Source: Chromera velia (Eukaryota; Sar; Chromeraceae). From it: a DNA stretch of 64,000 nt. Below, piece by piece: positions 52,082 to 64,000 of this stretch. Positions within the stretch are counted from its first letter, which is position 1. Each line of letters begins with the position of its first letter. Below the pieces are notes generated by a model, which did no database searches, had not been told where the DNA came from, and saw nothing but the letters and a program-made list of their open reading frames with translations. The stretch is taken from NCBI GenBank assembly GCA_018398765.1, contig JAHBMJ010004961.1, positions 1-64,000 on the forward strand, in the 5' to 3' direction. The position numbers and the translations under genes are program-made.

Positions 52082-52395
52082 GGTGTGCTTCTGTAAAAGT
52101 AACATTTCTAGACAGACTGATCGTCACGTTAAAGTTGTATATACACACTGTAAGATATATATAAGTGCAGATCCAAGTTAAATTGTATATATGCATGCAT
52201 GCAAACACATTCAGCCTCAGAACCGATGCGTGACTCCAGAACATTCGAAGCAAACGGACATCTGAAAGGGGTCAGCAAGCACTATAGCTGAGGTGAACAG
52301 GGATAGACCAGTACCGTCATGAATGGATAGTTGAGCTCACTAACCAGGGCTGCTTGGGTAGCAACAGTTGACAAAGCAACAGTGAGGAGCTTCAT
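50771..52395 (-). CDS. Secreted cysteine-rich protein, unknown family
   Basis: Four exons join in phase on the minus strand: 52395-52345 (the signal peptide, MKLLTVALSTVATQAAL), 52039-51913, 51796-51376 and 51104-50771, giving 310 residues. The mature start is Gly/Leu/Asp-rich (LGDLGLGKFNLSD, KLDFGLGGGD), followed by KTEKKGKQCFDEC, an Ile/Thr/Ser-rich core and eight to nine cysteines in all, with a CC pair near the end, plus N-glycosylation sequons (NST, NVT). The last exon has no Met and is easily missed. Its N-terminal layout resembles the + gene at 24243-24881, so the two may be distant paralogues. It is likely exported; its role is unknown. It pairs head to head with the ankyrin gene. Confidence 0.78.
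52049..52078. repeat. AT dinucleotide tract
   Basis: About 14 AT units next to the acceptor of exon 52039-51913 of the secreted protein gene. Confidence 0.95.
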
Positions 52396-52907
52396 AGTGC
52401 TGCTGGAAACCCGGTTTTGTCTCCGCAAAGCTCCTGTGGTCACGTGGTCAGTTTAATTATTGAGTGGTAATCGTTCCTTTCGCTGTCGATGTAGGAAGCC
52501 TCGCTCAATGGCAGCTCCACTGTGCATGCTACAGCGTGTGGCAGTGTGCTGTTTCATGGATGCGAAATTCGTTTGAACGGAACTTAGCCGATTTTGGAAG
52601 TAACCGATTTTGTTTTAGTCACATGCATGCAATTAAGGGTCCATGCCTGCATGCATGCATGCATGTTGCTGCTGCATGAAGATCTCTGAAGAGCTATATA
52701 TATATATATATATATATAGGGCAACTCTGAGAGAGTGAACAGCTAGCGTCAGATGCCTCGGACCGACAAACCATTGCAATGATTCATAGACTCGGCCATA
52801 CTCAAGGCCTTTTTGTCCTGCGCGGCATAGCCCCGTTGGTTTTTGCCCGTGAGAATAAGAGCCAGCAGACGAGGGACATCTATCGGTGCATGTGAAAAGT
52901 GGTGAGG
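52396..52907. promoter_or_regulatory. Shared head-to-head promoter with GCATGC array
   Basis: 512 bases between two divergent ATGs. It holds an array of overlapping GCATGC words (52622-52664) and an AT tract (52694-52718). The GCATGC array is a good candidate for an AP2-factor binding cluster. Confidence 0.5.
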
Positions 52908-55900
52908 ATGTCTTCCCCTGTGGAGATGAGCGTACCCAGACTCAAGGCCACCACGCGCTTGCTCTGTGGTTCTGGAGTGATTGACCTTCGCAGTTTCTGG
53001 AAGCTCTCTACCGTCAACAAGGCCGTCCGTTCGGGCAGGGAGGAATCTGCCTCTGTGGACCTTGGGAGAGAGCTCTACTCTCTCAATCTTCTGTCGGAAA
53101 GAGCGGATCTCCACTGCCTTGTCCTTGACTGTATCAAGAGAGATGACGCACAGACGTTGCAACGGTTGAGGAAGGCTTTGGATGTAGACATTCTCTTTCC
53201 CAATCTATTCACACGAGCTCTGGAGGCCGGATCTCGGCAGTGTATCGATCTGTTGGGACAGCAGGGGTGCCCAGGCTCCCGACCATTTCTGTCCCCCACT
53301 GCGATTCAAGGGATGTCGAAAGACACCATGGCCCTTCTACTCGACAGAGGGCTGCTTCATCCAAATGACTGGGTTGAACGCCTGTTTTCGATCGCTGACA
53401 AGGTAACCTCCTCGGATGATTCAGACAGATACTCGAATGGAAAGGATATCATCCTGAGATCTTGGCAGTCTTTGCTGAGCGTCGCGATTGCAGAAGGCAA
53501 TTTCGACTGTGCAGAGTTGCTTCTTGATCGAGGCGCGCGAGTCGACCTAGCTGAGTGCGCGTGTGAGAGGGACGAGTTGATTTTTGGGGCAGTGGGAATG
53601 GAAAAGAGGATTGACGGTCGAACGACGGGCCCATGGAAGACGTATCAGCAGACAGGGAAGGGGTCGTTTTGTCAAGGGAGAACAGCTCTTCATGAATTGG
53701 TGTTGAAACTTGGGGAGGGAAAGAAGCGTCAGGGGAAGCGGTGGATGGGGGAAGTAGACTCAGCTTTGTCCGATTCTGTTCTTGCTACATCGGATTCAGA
53801 TTCTCTCCAATCCTCCGATTCAGAATCAATTCAGGAGCAGACGAGGAACAGGAGGGAGGAGAAGAAAAGGCAAGAAGTCGCGACACGAAACCGTTGTTTA
53901 TCCCTTTTAGGTCGTCTCGTTGGGAGTGCGCGCGAGTCCAAATGTCTCGACTGGACCTGCAGATGGCACTCGACAGAGGAGGTGGAGTGGCGGCTTGCTG
54001 ACATGTTGACCATCAAACGCCTGAACTACTTCCAAAATCATTGTCAGACAACTGCGCTTGGACTTGCTTGCTACTTTCTGGATTCAGAGGCAATTGACGT
54101 TCTCCTTTCTGCCGGTGCAAAGGTGAATTGGCCGTCCTCAGATTTCAGGGGCAGGGGGGGGGTTGTCCAACCGTTGACAGTGATGGCAGTCAGATCGGGC
54201 CGTTGACGTCCAGAGAAGTGCGGCTCGGTCTTGGCTCAGCTGGTCTCTGCAGGGGCATCTCTGTCACATGTGGGGGTGGAACGGTTGACAGCACTAGGGC
54301 TTGCTTGTCGTCTGCAGATGCCCAGGTGCTTGGTGGAAAGGCTGTTGGCACTCGGGGCGCCTGTCGGGAATTATGGCAGGATTTCGATCACTCCCCTTGT
54401 TGCTTGTTTGTCAACAGGGAGGTGGGATCTTGCCGAATCTCTTCTCTCGAGTGGTGCAGACCCGTTAGAACCCTCTCTCTTTCCGAGGTACGAAAAGTCC
54501 ATCGGGATTCGTATCGGAGTCTCGAAAAGCTCTCTTCCGTTTCTTGCCACACCTATACAGGTAGCGGTCTGTAAGCTGACAGCATCCAGGCAAACTCCCT
54601 GGACAGCAACGGAACGTGCAAAGGGTGTGGAAGTGATTGCACAGATGGTGGAGGGAGGGGTCCATATGTGTGTGAGTGATTCCTTTTGTAGGAAGGTTTC
54701 CATTGAAAGCAGCAGGTCAAACTGTTCCCCCCTTCTGGTGGCGTCTCTAAGGGGAGACGCTGAGGTTGTGCGTGTGCTTCTCGGGGCCTCTTCACCTGGT
54801 CAGCAGAGCTCTGTCGGTACAGATAACGGCATCCAGACAGAGAGAGAAGGAGAGGTGGACACTAGGGGAGTACACCCGCCTATCGAAGGACCGACCCCCA
54901 TACCCACACCCCCTGAGCAGCGCCGTGCGTTCGATATGAATGCTGTCGAGTGTGTGGAGTTGCAAGAAGGAGACGCTAGGTCCAAAAGAGACAATTCCTA
55001 CAACTCCTTTGCAAAGAGAAAGGGCCCCGCTCCTCGCCCAAGAAAGGGCTGGTCGCAGCAGAAGTTGTGCACCCCCCTTTGCGCAGCACTTGAGGGTTTG
55101 CAAATGCAAGAGCAACAGCAAGAGGGCAGAGAGTACGAGAGAAGATACATGCGTCGTCGGCAGCCAGACAAGCCTGCGAGGCGCAAGAGAGACGCACAGA
55201 TACTGAAGCAGTGGGAAGTCATCAAAGCGCTTGTGGAGGTCGGTCTGTCTCTTGGTGAAGCGATGCATAGGCTGCGGACCATGTGCACATGAGGAAGACC
55301 GCATGAATGCACTTCCAGTCGGAATGATTGTCGGATCAGGGGAGCCCACGGAGAATGAGCACCAGTGTGCTTGAGTGCAAAGAAATGTGAAGGGCTATGG
55401 AGAGCTGTGTGTGATTCAGAAGACAGGCAAGACAGGCGTGAAGAAAAAAAAACGAAAAAGGGCAGTGTGTGTGTCTTTCTCTCTCACACACACACACCAT
55501 CACGCACAGACACAGACACGCGCGCACGTGTGCACGCACGCAGAGGGCGAAAGGGCAAGAAAAGAGGAAATTCAAGGAAAAGAATAGGGAAGAAAAGAGC
55601 TGCTTGTCTGATTCAGTCCCTCACGAGCGCCTCGGATTATTTTAAATTGCGTGAAATTCATCCCATTAATGTCGCGTGTCTGCAGGCAGGGGCAGATCTG
55701 CACTCTCCTCCTACTGAGTGGGAACTGAAGCGCAAGCCTTTGGTCGTTCGAGAATCGGATTTATCCCTCCCTCAGCCGAATGTATGGATGACCGCATTCG
55801 GCATCATGCCCAACCCAGAGCCGGGACCCCCGGAGAAGGAGGAGGATCGGTCGTGGCTTCCTCAGCTTATTCGCTTGGTTGCCCGTAGAAAGAACGAGAA

Positions 55901-56651
55901 GGAGAAAGCCATTCTGGTAGGCTTGATTCGTGTCTTGCCGACTGACACAGTGCATTTCTCTGACGCCGAAAGCCTCCATATCTCGCCTCTCGTTGCGGCC
56001 TGTCAAGTGCGGTGGGTGGAGGGGGTGAAAGGTCTGATTGAGAGTGGAGTGGAGGTCAACAAACAAGTGCGTCACGAAGGTTTTTGGTACGAAAGTGCCT
56101 TTTCTGCAGCTCTGCACGGGTCGAGGCCTGTTTGCTGGGAGTGCATAGACGCTTTGGTGCAGGCAGGGGTGAATCTTCATGACGAGAGTGGAACACTCGC
56201 GCTGTGCCATGCGATCGAGAGAGAGAGAGGGGACTGGGTGACCCGCCTTCTGAAAAGGGGGGCAAGTGTGTAGATAAGCGTCCTGACAGATCGTCTTCGC
56301 CCCCCCTCTTTTTCTTCTCCTCAATCAAAAGGCGGTCCTTCTGCCTCTTCACAGAACGATTCTCAGAAGAGTGGAATTTCTTCAGATGAGTCTGAAGAAA
56401 GTGGGAGCGGGGATGAAGGAGACTCGGAGGAGGAGGGAAGCTCGGGTGATCAGAGCCACGAACCAGCTGCTGCAGCTGCAGGCTCTGGAACAAAAAGAAA
56501 CAGAGCCCCCCAAAAGAAGTGGAATGATTCCCGAAGATCTGAGACTCCCCTCCAATTTGCAGAGCGAAAGTTCAGAGATGGGGACTATCGCGACAAGACG
56601 ATTTTTTCTTCTCTGTTGCAAAAATTGAGAGAGCATAAGTGGAGGCTGTAG
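52908..56651 (+). CDS. Ankyrin-repeat protein with one in-frame TGA
   Basis: Three exons: 52908-55238, 55617-56265 and 56332-56651, 1100 codons to the TAG. Multiple ankyrin repeats are scattered through exons 1 and 2 (LLSVAIAEGNFDCAELLLDRGA, TALGLACYFLDSEAIDVLLSAGA, TPLVACLSTGRWDLAESLL, PLLVASLRGDAEVVRVLL, PINVACLQAGADL), separated by long Ser/Glu/Arg-rich inserts. The start (RSFWKLSTVNKAVRSG) is weakly F-box-like. A TGA at 54204-54206 breaks exon 1, but the frame continues unchanged for 1000 bases. It sits at SGR-stop-RPEK, where another repeat has TGRW, so TGG to TGA is the likely change. Ankyrin proteins bind other proteins; the partner is unknown. The second intron is only 66 bases, and the exon 1 donor (GTCGGT at 55239) is one of several choices. 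Confidence 0.75.
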
Positions 56652-57951
56652 AGAGACGGCGTACTCCAACTCCAATGACCATCGGTAGGGGGTAGGATTT
56701 TGAGGCAAGAAGGAACTCAAATTTGGGCAAGGGCGAAAAGGCAGGGGATGGGACAAGAGGGAGCTCTTAGGAGGGGAGGAACAGGAAAATGAAGTGCAAA
56801 AATCGAAAGGGGGGTTGGAGATGCGGAAAGGGTTGCAGAAAGCTGTGTCCGGGATCAGGGCAGTTGGCGGAACTGGCATTGAAGTCCAAGAAACGCGGGG
56901 TGAGAGAGTGGCTACTTGTAGCTTGAGAGTCGCTGATGGCGAGTCAGGCTGACTGTTCAGGCTAAGGCATTTCCATACTCATATTTTGACTCAAAGTGAC
57001 TCGGACTGGCCACTTTGATATTTTGAAGGCCAAATTGAGGGCAAAGCAAAGCACACTTTTGAATATGTGAATGGAATTGAAGGAGAATTATAGGTGCCAG
57101 TGTATTAGATTCTATATACATTACGACATAGTTAATTATAGGTGTCTATCCAAACAAAAAAAGTTATAATATTCCTAATAAATTTTTATCCAAAGTTGAT
57201 TTCTGATAGGTACAAAAGGTTTGTGCATAAAGTCAATATTATTAAAGTGGATGATCATGCACGGTAAAAAACAATACAAAAAAAAAATATTATTTTGAAC
57301 TCTTATGTACCCTAACTCATACTTACTTTTAGACAGAGCTAGACACAGAGGTTTTATATGCAGATTTAAACTTAGGCCGACTGTCTCAAAAAGGTCCATT
57401 CTGTCGATAAGGCAAGTTGAGGCGAATCGATCCGATTGGCATGCATGCTTCCTCATCCCCTCCCCCCATGAATGTGTGCTCTGGGTTGTCCTCCAAGCCT
57501 TGCTAGTGGCTTGGGATGTGGCGTCGCCAAATTTAGGATTTAACCCTCAATCATCATCATCATCAGGAAGTATGTCAGGCTTTTTTCTTTTTAAAAAAAA
57601 AAAAAAAAAAAAGCTAAAAAACGCTACCTACGTCGATCTATCATAAAATTTGTTTTTCTTTTTTCTATGTGTAAGTCAGAGTATGACGCCTAAACTGCTG
57701 TCAATTTAAAAAAATTTCTAGAAATTTTTCTAAATGTTTGGTGCATAGTTATATTTTATATCACATTCGATCAGTATTAATTATGTAGATATAACTAAAG
57801 ATATAGTAGTCTATGAAAGTAATCATAGTAGTATACTTCAGGCTAGCTAGAGAGCGAGCCGTTAATAATAGTGGCTAGCAAGGGCCACCAAACCAGGCAA
57901 CGATATAAATTTTCCCCAGAAAATTCTGTTGTCGAGTTGTCCGTTCATGCA
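56652..57951. other. Convergent junction with AT-rich island
   Basis: Mixed to about 56950, then AT-rich to about 57860, with ATCATC repeats near 57550 and an A-run at 57594-57612. It separates the 3' ends of the ankyrin (+) and AAA+ (-) genes. No gene is seen. Confidence 0.7.
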
Positions 57952-60900
57952 TCAGTCGATGGGTCCGTTGAAGGCTGCCAGTTGATCGTGAGTGATGAAA
58001 CAGACCCCGAACGCGCACACGTAGCCTCCCTCTGTGGGCACCCAGGCGTATCCAACCGGGCAGGTCCCCCCCAGGATTCTCAGTTTCTTCTGAATGACCT
58101 CCTCCTCCTCCGTCTTCTCCCTGGCCTGTTCTGCGAGTGCCTTCCTGACTCTAGAGAGGACCTCCGGTCTCTGGGGCTCCAGCATCCTCCCGATCTTCGA
58201 GCTGTCGTAACACCCCGTGATCTGCTTCACGATCTCCAGCAATTCCGTGGGGAAGCTCTTGTTCTGCAGCACACGTACATTTGTGTGACCATTTATTTGG
58301 TCAAGGGGTGTGACAGTCAGAGAACAAAACAAACAAACAAACAAACAAACAAATAAACAAACAAACAAGTCATGCAAAGTCAATTGAGAAAATGCCAGAG
58401 GGGTGCTCAATTTGGACCGTCTCCGCAATTGATAAGTGGCAACACTACATCAGCGTCCATGACAACACAAAAGATTCCCTGAGAGCCGTACTTCCCCGGC
58501 CTACCTGCAGCATGTCCTGAATCTGTTCCAGGGTGTACCCGAGTCTTGCAATGGCATCCTGCAGAGCTGCCCAAATGTCCGGGTCCTCCCCTCCTCCCCT
58601 GGAGTCGTCCCTGCCGTCATTCTCTTTGTATTTGAACTCCCGAGCGAAGTTGTGATTCTCCTGCCTCTTCTCTTCTGCAGGACCAGCGGGAGCAAACCCA
58701 CGGGCTCCTTTGTGATTGCACCCTGCGTGGTGCTCGTGGCGGCTGGGAGCGGGCGCTGGCTCGACAGGAGGCTTCATGCTGCCTCCGAAGACCTCCCAAA
58801 TCTTTGTCTCGGCAGAAGGGGCCCCGGCACGCGAGGACCCTAGTGCACCGAGGAGACCCAAGTCGGCCGGTACCCCCCCTGCCATCACATCCACTGCTTT
58901 GGCTCTTTGGGAGACGAGGGGGCCGAACACGGCTTCAACGTCTGTGAGGGTGAACGGCTCTGCAGGCCCCCCCGTGAGGGATGCGTGTCGGGGTTTCGAG
59001 TTCACAGGGGAGGGACTGCTTCCGATTCCTCCCGACATACTGAAAGACGCGAGAATGGAGGGGAGAGACGAGGGAGCTCCGACAGCTCCTGGAAGAGGAG
59101 GGGGGACGGATGTGCCATCTGAGGTTGCACGTGGGGGCATTTCGGGAAGGGAGGAGGAAGAGGGAGGGGGGAAGAAAGGAGGACCGGATTCTCCTCTGCC
59201 TACTGGTGAGGCGAATGCCTCCAGGGCGTTTTGTGTTTTCGTGTCAATCTCCCCGGAGGTCCTCTCTCTTCTTTCCTTTGCCTCTTGCGCTAAACGCACA
59301 TAGCGTCGCGTCTGCAATTCTGGCACCACGGTCTCGAAAACGTCTCTTGCAGAGGCCCATCCAGGAAGTGTTTCCAACTGACGGAACTTTTTCAGAAGAC
59401 CCTGCTTTGCTTCTTCAGTCACCCCCTTCCCAGTTGCTTCCAACTCCGAAACTGCTGCTTCTGTTGCTTGGGTGGCATTCCACGCTTTGAATGCGACCCG
59501 TCGTTTGTCGAACCTGCTCCTGAAACCCTCGTTGGACCTCGCAAAGAGGTCATCCATCATGTGCTCGTATCCTGCCATGATCACCAAAAGGTTGCCGTGG
59601 AATTCCTCTGTGGTGATATTGTCAACCAGAGCCTGCACAGCCTCCTCACCCCAAGTGCTCTTGCGGGGCATCAGCCCGTACGCCTCTGCACAGACAGATG
59701 GGGGTTGGGGTGGTTGGATGTTCACATATACGTTCGCACAAAAGTTCTCAGAGACAGGAAGAGAAAGGCTGAATCATTCCCTTGCCACTGGGACGGAGAA
59801 GACCGTCTACCCGGCATAAAGAGCCGTGTATGGAGAGGTACTTAGTTAGTTGGTTCTGGCTCATGCACGGACACCTGCCCCCACCTCCCCAATTACATGA
59901 TGACAAAGGAAGACCCTGGAAGAATACCAGAAGAGCCTCTCAAGGCGAACTTGCTGGCTTCTCAGCTGACCGACCGTCAATGAAGAGAATTCCCCCTCGC
60001 GCCTCTCTCATGACTTCCAGCACCTTCCTCTTTGTCTCCCCAACGTAGTACCCCTGCAGATTCGTGCCGCTGGTCACGAGCACCTTGTCTGTCGGAAGGA
60101 GCTTCAGGGAGCAGAAGAGGACACCAAACCGACGGGCGATCGTTGTCTTACCCGTCCCTGCAGTACCTCACAGGCAAAATGCATGCATACAGACAGAAGG
60201 ACAGAGAGACAGAGAGGAACTGTGTTGCAGGCTAGATCTAGCAGGCCCGACGCCCTTCTCTAGTAAAGAACAAAGTGCACGTGTTTTTCTCTCCCGCCCT
60301 CGCTCCCTGCATGCCCACCTGGTGGTCCCGTGAAGACGAAATGTGATTTTGAGAGCAGATCTGCAGGGGAGGCCCCGTCCTTCAACGCCCCCGCCACTGT
60401 GCTCTGCAGTTCCCCCACTAACACGGTGACGTGGTCGATGTTGAAGAGACCCTCGAAAGCCATTGAGGCTTTCTTGTCGATTCCGTCGTCCTTGAGGAAA
60501 TCGGAGAGGAAGAGGACGTTCGGATTTCGAAGCTCCTCCTCCTGTCTGGACGTGAGAGGAAGACCCGCAGCGACTGCAACGGCAGCCTCTTCCAGACGCT
60601 TCGCCCTCTTGACCTGAAAGATCGAAGGATGAAGAGGAAGGAAGGATGCGTGTGCACAGGAAGGAAGATCGAAACATTGAAAGAGAGAAGAAATAGAAAG
60701 ATGGCGAATACAGACAGCAAAGGTTTCACGGACAGCGTTTTGCCAAGTCTGGTCGATGACCTTCTGAGTGCGTTAGGGATCCTTTCTTGGCTTCTGCCAT
60801 GCAAAAGAAAAGACCGCTTCAGACCATCTGCCTAACCCTCACACAGCGCGTGTCCTGCAGACCGACTGACCTTTGCCCTCGAGAGGAAATTCCCGACTGT

Positions 60901-63900
60901 CCCCGCATTTCCGAAGTTCCCGAGACGGCGTGACTGCGAGACGGCGTCAATGACCTTCCGGGCCGTGCCGGGCTCTATGATCAACCCCGACGCCGCACTC
61001 ATCTTCAGCAGGATCTGCTTCAGCTCCGCATCCGAGTAGTCCTCAAAGTGAAGCGCTTCCTCGGGAATGAACCGACGGCGGAGTCCGGGGTTGGCGTGTC
61101 GAAGCATCGCCTCCATCTCACGGGGGTAGCCTGCAAGGTGAAAGGACAGAAAGAAGGGGAATGAAGAGGGGGTCAAGATCGCGGGAGAACAGAGCAGTTG
61201 TGGATGTACCCAATAATCGGAGAAAATTCAATCAAGTCTTCACATTGCTTACAGACGTGGTCTCACTCTGCTCATCTAATTATCAGCCCGCTGACCGACC
61301 TGCCAAGATGACTGCCATGTCTGCCCCCGCTGCACCATCCACTTTCTCCACAATAGTGTCAAGGACGTCCATGCCGTAAGAGGAGGCACCACCGGAAGTC
61401 CTCTCAGGATCGAGTACGTGAGCCTCTGCAGACAGGCAGGCAGGCAGGCAGGCAGAGATGGTTTGATAGGACACTCATGCACAGGTGCAGCAAATAAAGA
61501 CGTTCTCCAAACTTAGTGCACGAAACCTGTACAGCAAACCAAAAGCGCTTGCTGTCGCAGTCATTCCCAAAAATTGCATATTCTCGCTGCTTTCACGACA
61601 TCCTCTGCTTCGTTTTAAATCTTGAGGGAAGAAAAGCTGACGTACCATCAATCAGGAGTACTTTGCCTGCTGCCTGCTGGAGGATCTTTGCGGTCTTCTC
61701 TGCTGAGGACCCGACTGCTGCCCCCATCAGGTCACTTGCGGTTGTGCAGATGAGATCGCCGTCAGAGAGGAATCCGAACTCTCTCAGCAGACTTCCGTAC
61801 AGACGGGCAACGGTGGTCTTGCCTGCAGGGACCCAGGAAGTATTCAGAGAGAAGAAAGATCAAAAGAACGGAAATGAAAAAGTCCACACATGTCTGCTAT
61901 AATACTCTGAAATGAAGCCAAACAAAGAAAACTCAGGATACATGTCGTTAATGAGATCTTGAATTCTTGCCACGAGCACCCCCACCCGCCTACCTGTACC
62001 CGGGTTTCCGAGGAACATTCTGTGCAGGGCGATCTCTTGGGGCTTCTCCCCCCTTCCCTCTGCCTCCCAATTCTGCAGCTGCGTTGCCATCAGACCTCTC
62101 ACGGCCTCCTTCACTCGAGTCAAGCCGATCTGCATGCAACGGTCATCCATGCAGAATGGATGCATGACATGCTTTGACTTGGAATATGGATGGGTTTATT
62201 TGCTCCTGACTGCAAGTCGGCACTGTTCGTGAACAGCGAAATTAAATAAATCACAAGCAAATCAAAAGAAAAGTCAAGAATCATGCACCCTGCCCTTGTT
62301 ATCATGAAGACTGGTTAAGCGATTCTTATCTTGAATCTTCCAATGGAAGTGCAACGAATTGCTAGGGAGGAGGAGAGCCGACGGAGACACCGGAGCTGAA
62401 AACGAAAAGAAGAGAGGAAGGAAAAACAGTGCAGAAGGAAAGGATAGACAACCCGATAGACGTGCGAGTGGACATACCAACCATTGCCTCCAATTCGGCC
62501 AGTAGCGGGGACGCCCCCAGATTTGGTTTCTCTCCCAACACATCTGCCCTCTTCAGTGTCTGCAGCTCCGATACAGACAGACTCAGGCCCTGCAGGAGAG
62601 GACCCCCCACCCGGACTTTGTACCTCTTCACTGCCTGGTCCAGGAAATTCCTCACACTGCGTGCGTTTGCAAACCCCTTTTTACCTCTCTGTTTTGCAAT
62701 TCTCTGCGCAGCTACTCGAGAAATGACCACCCCACACCCTTCATCCCTCGCCTGCTGAAGACGGAAACCCCTGTCCTTGACCATGTTGACAAAAATCCGT
62801 CTCAGCTGCCTCTCGGAGTAATCCTCAAATTCGAACACCAGAGGGAAACGAGAGGGAAAGCCCTCATTGTAGGCCAAAAGCTCAACCACGTCCTGTTTGT
62901 ACCCTGCCAAGACGAAACTCGTGTCCCCTCTGCGCAACTCGGCGGCCTTGAGCAGGATGTCCAGAATGGCATTCGCATTGTTCGGCTGACTGCCTCTGGG
63001 GTTCGCTGCACAGTCAGCAGTGTGTTGTGAATGAGAGGGAAGAAGTAGAATGGGCAAATAATGACGTCGACGTTGTAAGGGGGAGAAGAATGGACGGAAA
63101 GAAGTGAGGGAGGGTGACAGCTCCCTTCGATCACAAATTGAGAGCGAAGCGAGGGGCAAAGCTTCAAAAAACAAACACAAGCAAAGTGGAAACTCCCACA
63201 GGCATTCATGCAATCAGACAGATAGGCTGACTGACGTTTGAGTTGATAGACCTCATCGATGAAAACAGTACCCCCCTGTGCCTTCTCGAGCAGAGCCTCG
63301 AAGTCCGAGGGGCTGCCTGCCAGGAGGTCGCTGGCGGAAGTGATCAGAGGGTCCGGATTCGTCCTCAGGCCAAGCTCGTGCATTGCCTGCATGTGGGCAT
63401 GCAAATGTGAAGGGGAAGGGGTATGGAGGCGTATTTGGTTAGTGTTCATTTCTATCTCTCGCTCTCTCTCTCTTTCCATCTATCTATCTATCTATCTATC
63501 TATCTCTGTTGGTGAGTGTACATGTGCGAGTGAGTGAGTGAGTGAGTGAGTGAGTAAGTAAGTAAGTATTGAGTGCAAGAGTCGACCAAGCGACAGAAGG
63601 AATCGACTCGAGGACTTGACTGACTGACTGACTGACTTGAGAGAGAAGCGTCGCCACTGTTGTCTTCCCACTGCCTGGGTTTCCCAAGAAGAGGAAATTC
63701 ATGGTGGTTTCTGTCTGCAAATTCCCGAGTCCCACTTCTGTCTTCTTTTTGTTCAAGAGAACTTCGATGAAGACAGTCAGGGCCGTCTCCTTGATCTTCC
63801 GCAAACCTGTCAACTTCATCAACCGGTCCATTGCAGAAGAATACGCATTGTGTGTGCGTTTGGCGAGTGTCCACTGTTTCTCTGGACATTTCGGGTCTGC

Positions 63901-64000
63901 AATCGTCTCCTCTTCCTCCAGATCTCTGTCATCATCTGGCTCTTTTCCCCCCCCTTCCTCCGTCAATTCGTCATCCTCCACTTCCCATTTTCCCTCTTTG
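57952..64000 (-). CDS. CbbX/SpoVK-type triple AAA+ ATPase (5' end outside window)
   Basis: Eleven exons join in phase on the minus strand: 64000-63637, 63386-63236, 63005-62482, 62129-61994, 61822-61646, 61425-61300, 61130-60871, 60613-60319, 60157-59975, 59685-58505 and 58263-57952. Three CbxX/CfqX-type AAA+ modules follow in order: Walker [21 protein letters not shown] and GPPGTGKTT; Walker [18 protein letters not shown] and ILFIDEAY; arginine-finger regions FPSRF, LRRRF and FRSRF. All three look catalytically complete. A Pro/Ser/Gly-rich region and a C-terminal Cys module ([16 protein letters not shown]) close the protein. The family includes red-type Rubisco activase CbbX, but tandem AAA forms with a CPxGxxW end occur in algae and oomycetes with unknown roles. 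It is open at the right window edge, and the first exon is acidic (Glu/Asp-rich). Confidence 0.9.
58327..58369. repeat. AAAC microsatellite
   Basis: About ten ACAA units in the last intron of the AAA+ gene. Confidence 0.93.
63478..63570. repeat. TATC and GAGT microsatellites
   Basis: About seven TATC units, then GAGT/AAGT units, in the first visible intron of the AAA+ gene. Confidence 0.93.

Noticed and set aside
54127-54294. Possible intron removing the TGA in the ankyrin gene
   Set aside because: The best donor (phase 0, after the Lys codon near 54122) and acceptor (TCTCTGCAG near 54252, phase 1) do not match in phase, so splicing does not rescue the frame.

Overview
This window is eukaryotic nuclear DNA, most likely from a chromerid alga such as Chromera velia or a close alveolate relative. 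The evidence is intron-rich genes, an ApiAP2-type DNA-binding gene, very dense microsatellites in introns and flanks, many TGCATGC words near gene starts, ER chaperone genes, a plant/alga-style RLK/Pelle kinase, a triple CbbX-type AAA+ protein and a DUF1996 secreted protein. The species name is inference. There are two assembly gaps, at 26165-26167 and 35849-35870. No rRNA, tRNA, CRISPR array, retroelement or viral element was recognised. Exon models were built by hand from domain continuity, GT-AG sites and matching intron phases.

Layout, left to right: a (+) gene (about 1007-5287) whose exons encode three AP2 domains and, by phase-matched splicing, continue into an AWS-SET methyltransferase; an unknown (-) gene (11320 to about 14174); a (+) 1626-residue kinase with a very long tail (14615-21244); a small decayed (-) coding frame (22909-23823); a (+) secreted protein (24243-24881); a (-) nine-exon DnaJ membrane protein (26034-30411); a (+) A20/AN1 zinc-finger protein (31047-32712); a (-) acidic RGG-box protein (38886-42508); a (+) SIL1-like ER protein ending in KDEL (43343-45175); a (+) DUF1996 protein with a poly-Thr linker (46135-48683); a (-) secreted protein (50771-52395); a (+) ankyrin protein with one in-frame TGA (52908-56651); and a (-) triple AAA+ gene cut by the right edge (57952-64000).

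Strands alternate almost perfectly, giving head-to-head pairs with short GC-rich shared promoters and tail-to-tail junctions. Nearly every tail-to-tail junction holds an AT-rich island, and one of these carries nested palindromic elements. Introns use a loose donor consensus GTNNGT, with GTCAGT and GTCGGT especially common.

Themes: chromatin and transcription control (AP2-SET), signalling (kinase, A20/AN1, ankyrin), ER protein folding (the DnaJ membrane protein and SIL1-KDEL, both partners of an Hsp70/BiP cycle), and the secreted or cell-surface compartment (DUF1996 and two signal-peptide proteins). The strongest novelty candidates are the AP2-AWS-SET fusion, the tandemly duplicated splice sites in two genes, the AT islands at convergent junctions, and the internal triplication of the AAA+ gene with a shared Walker B intron position.
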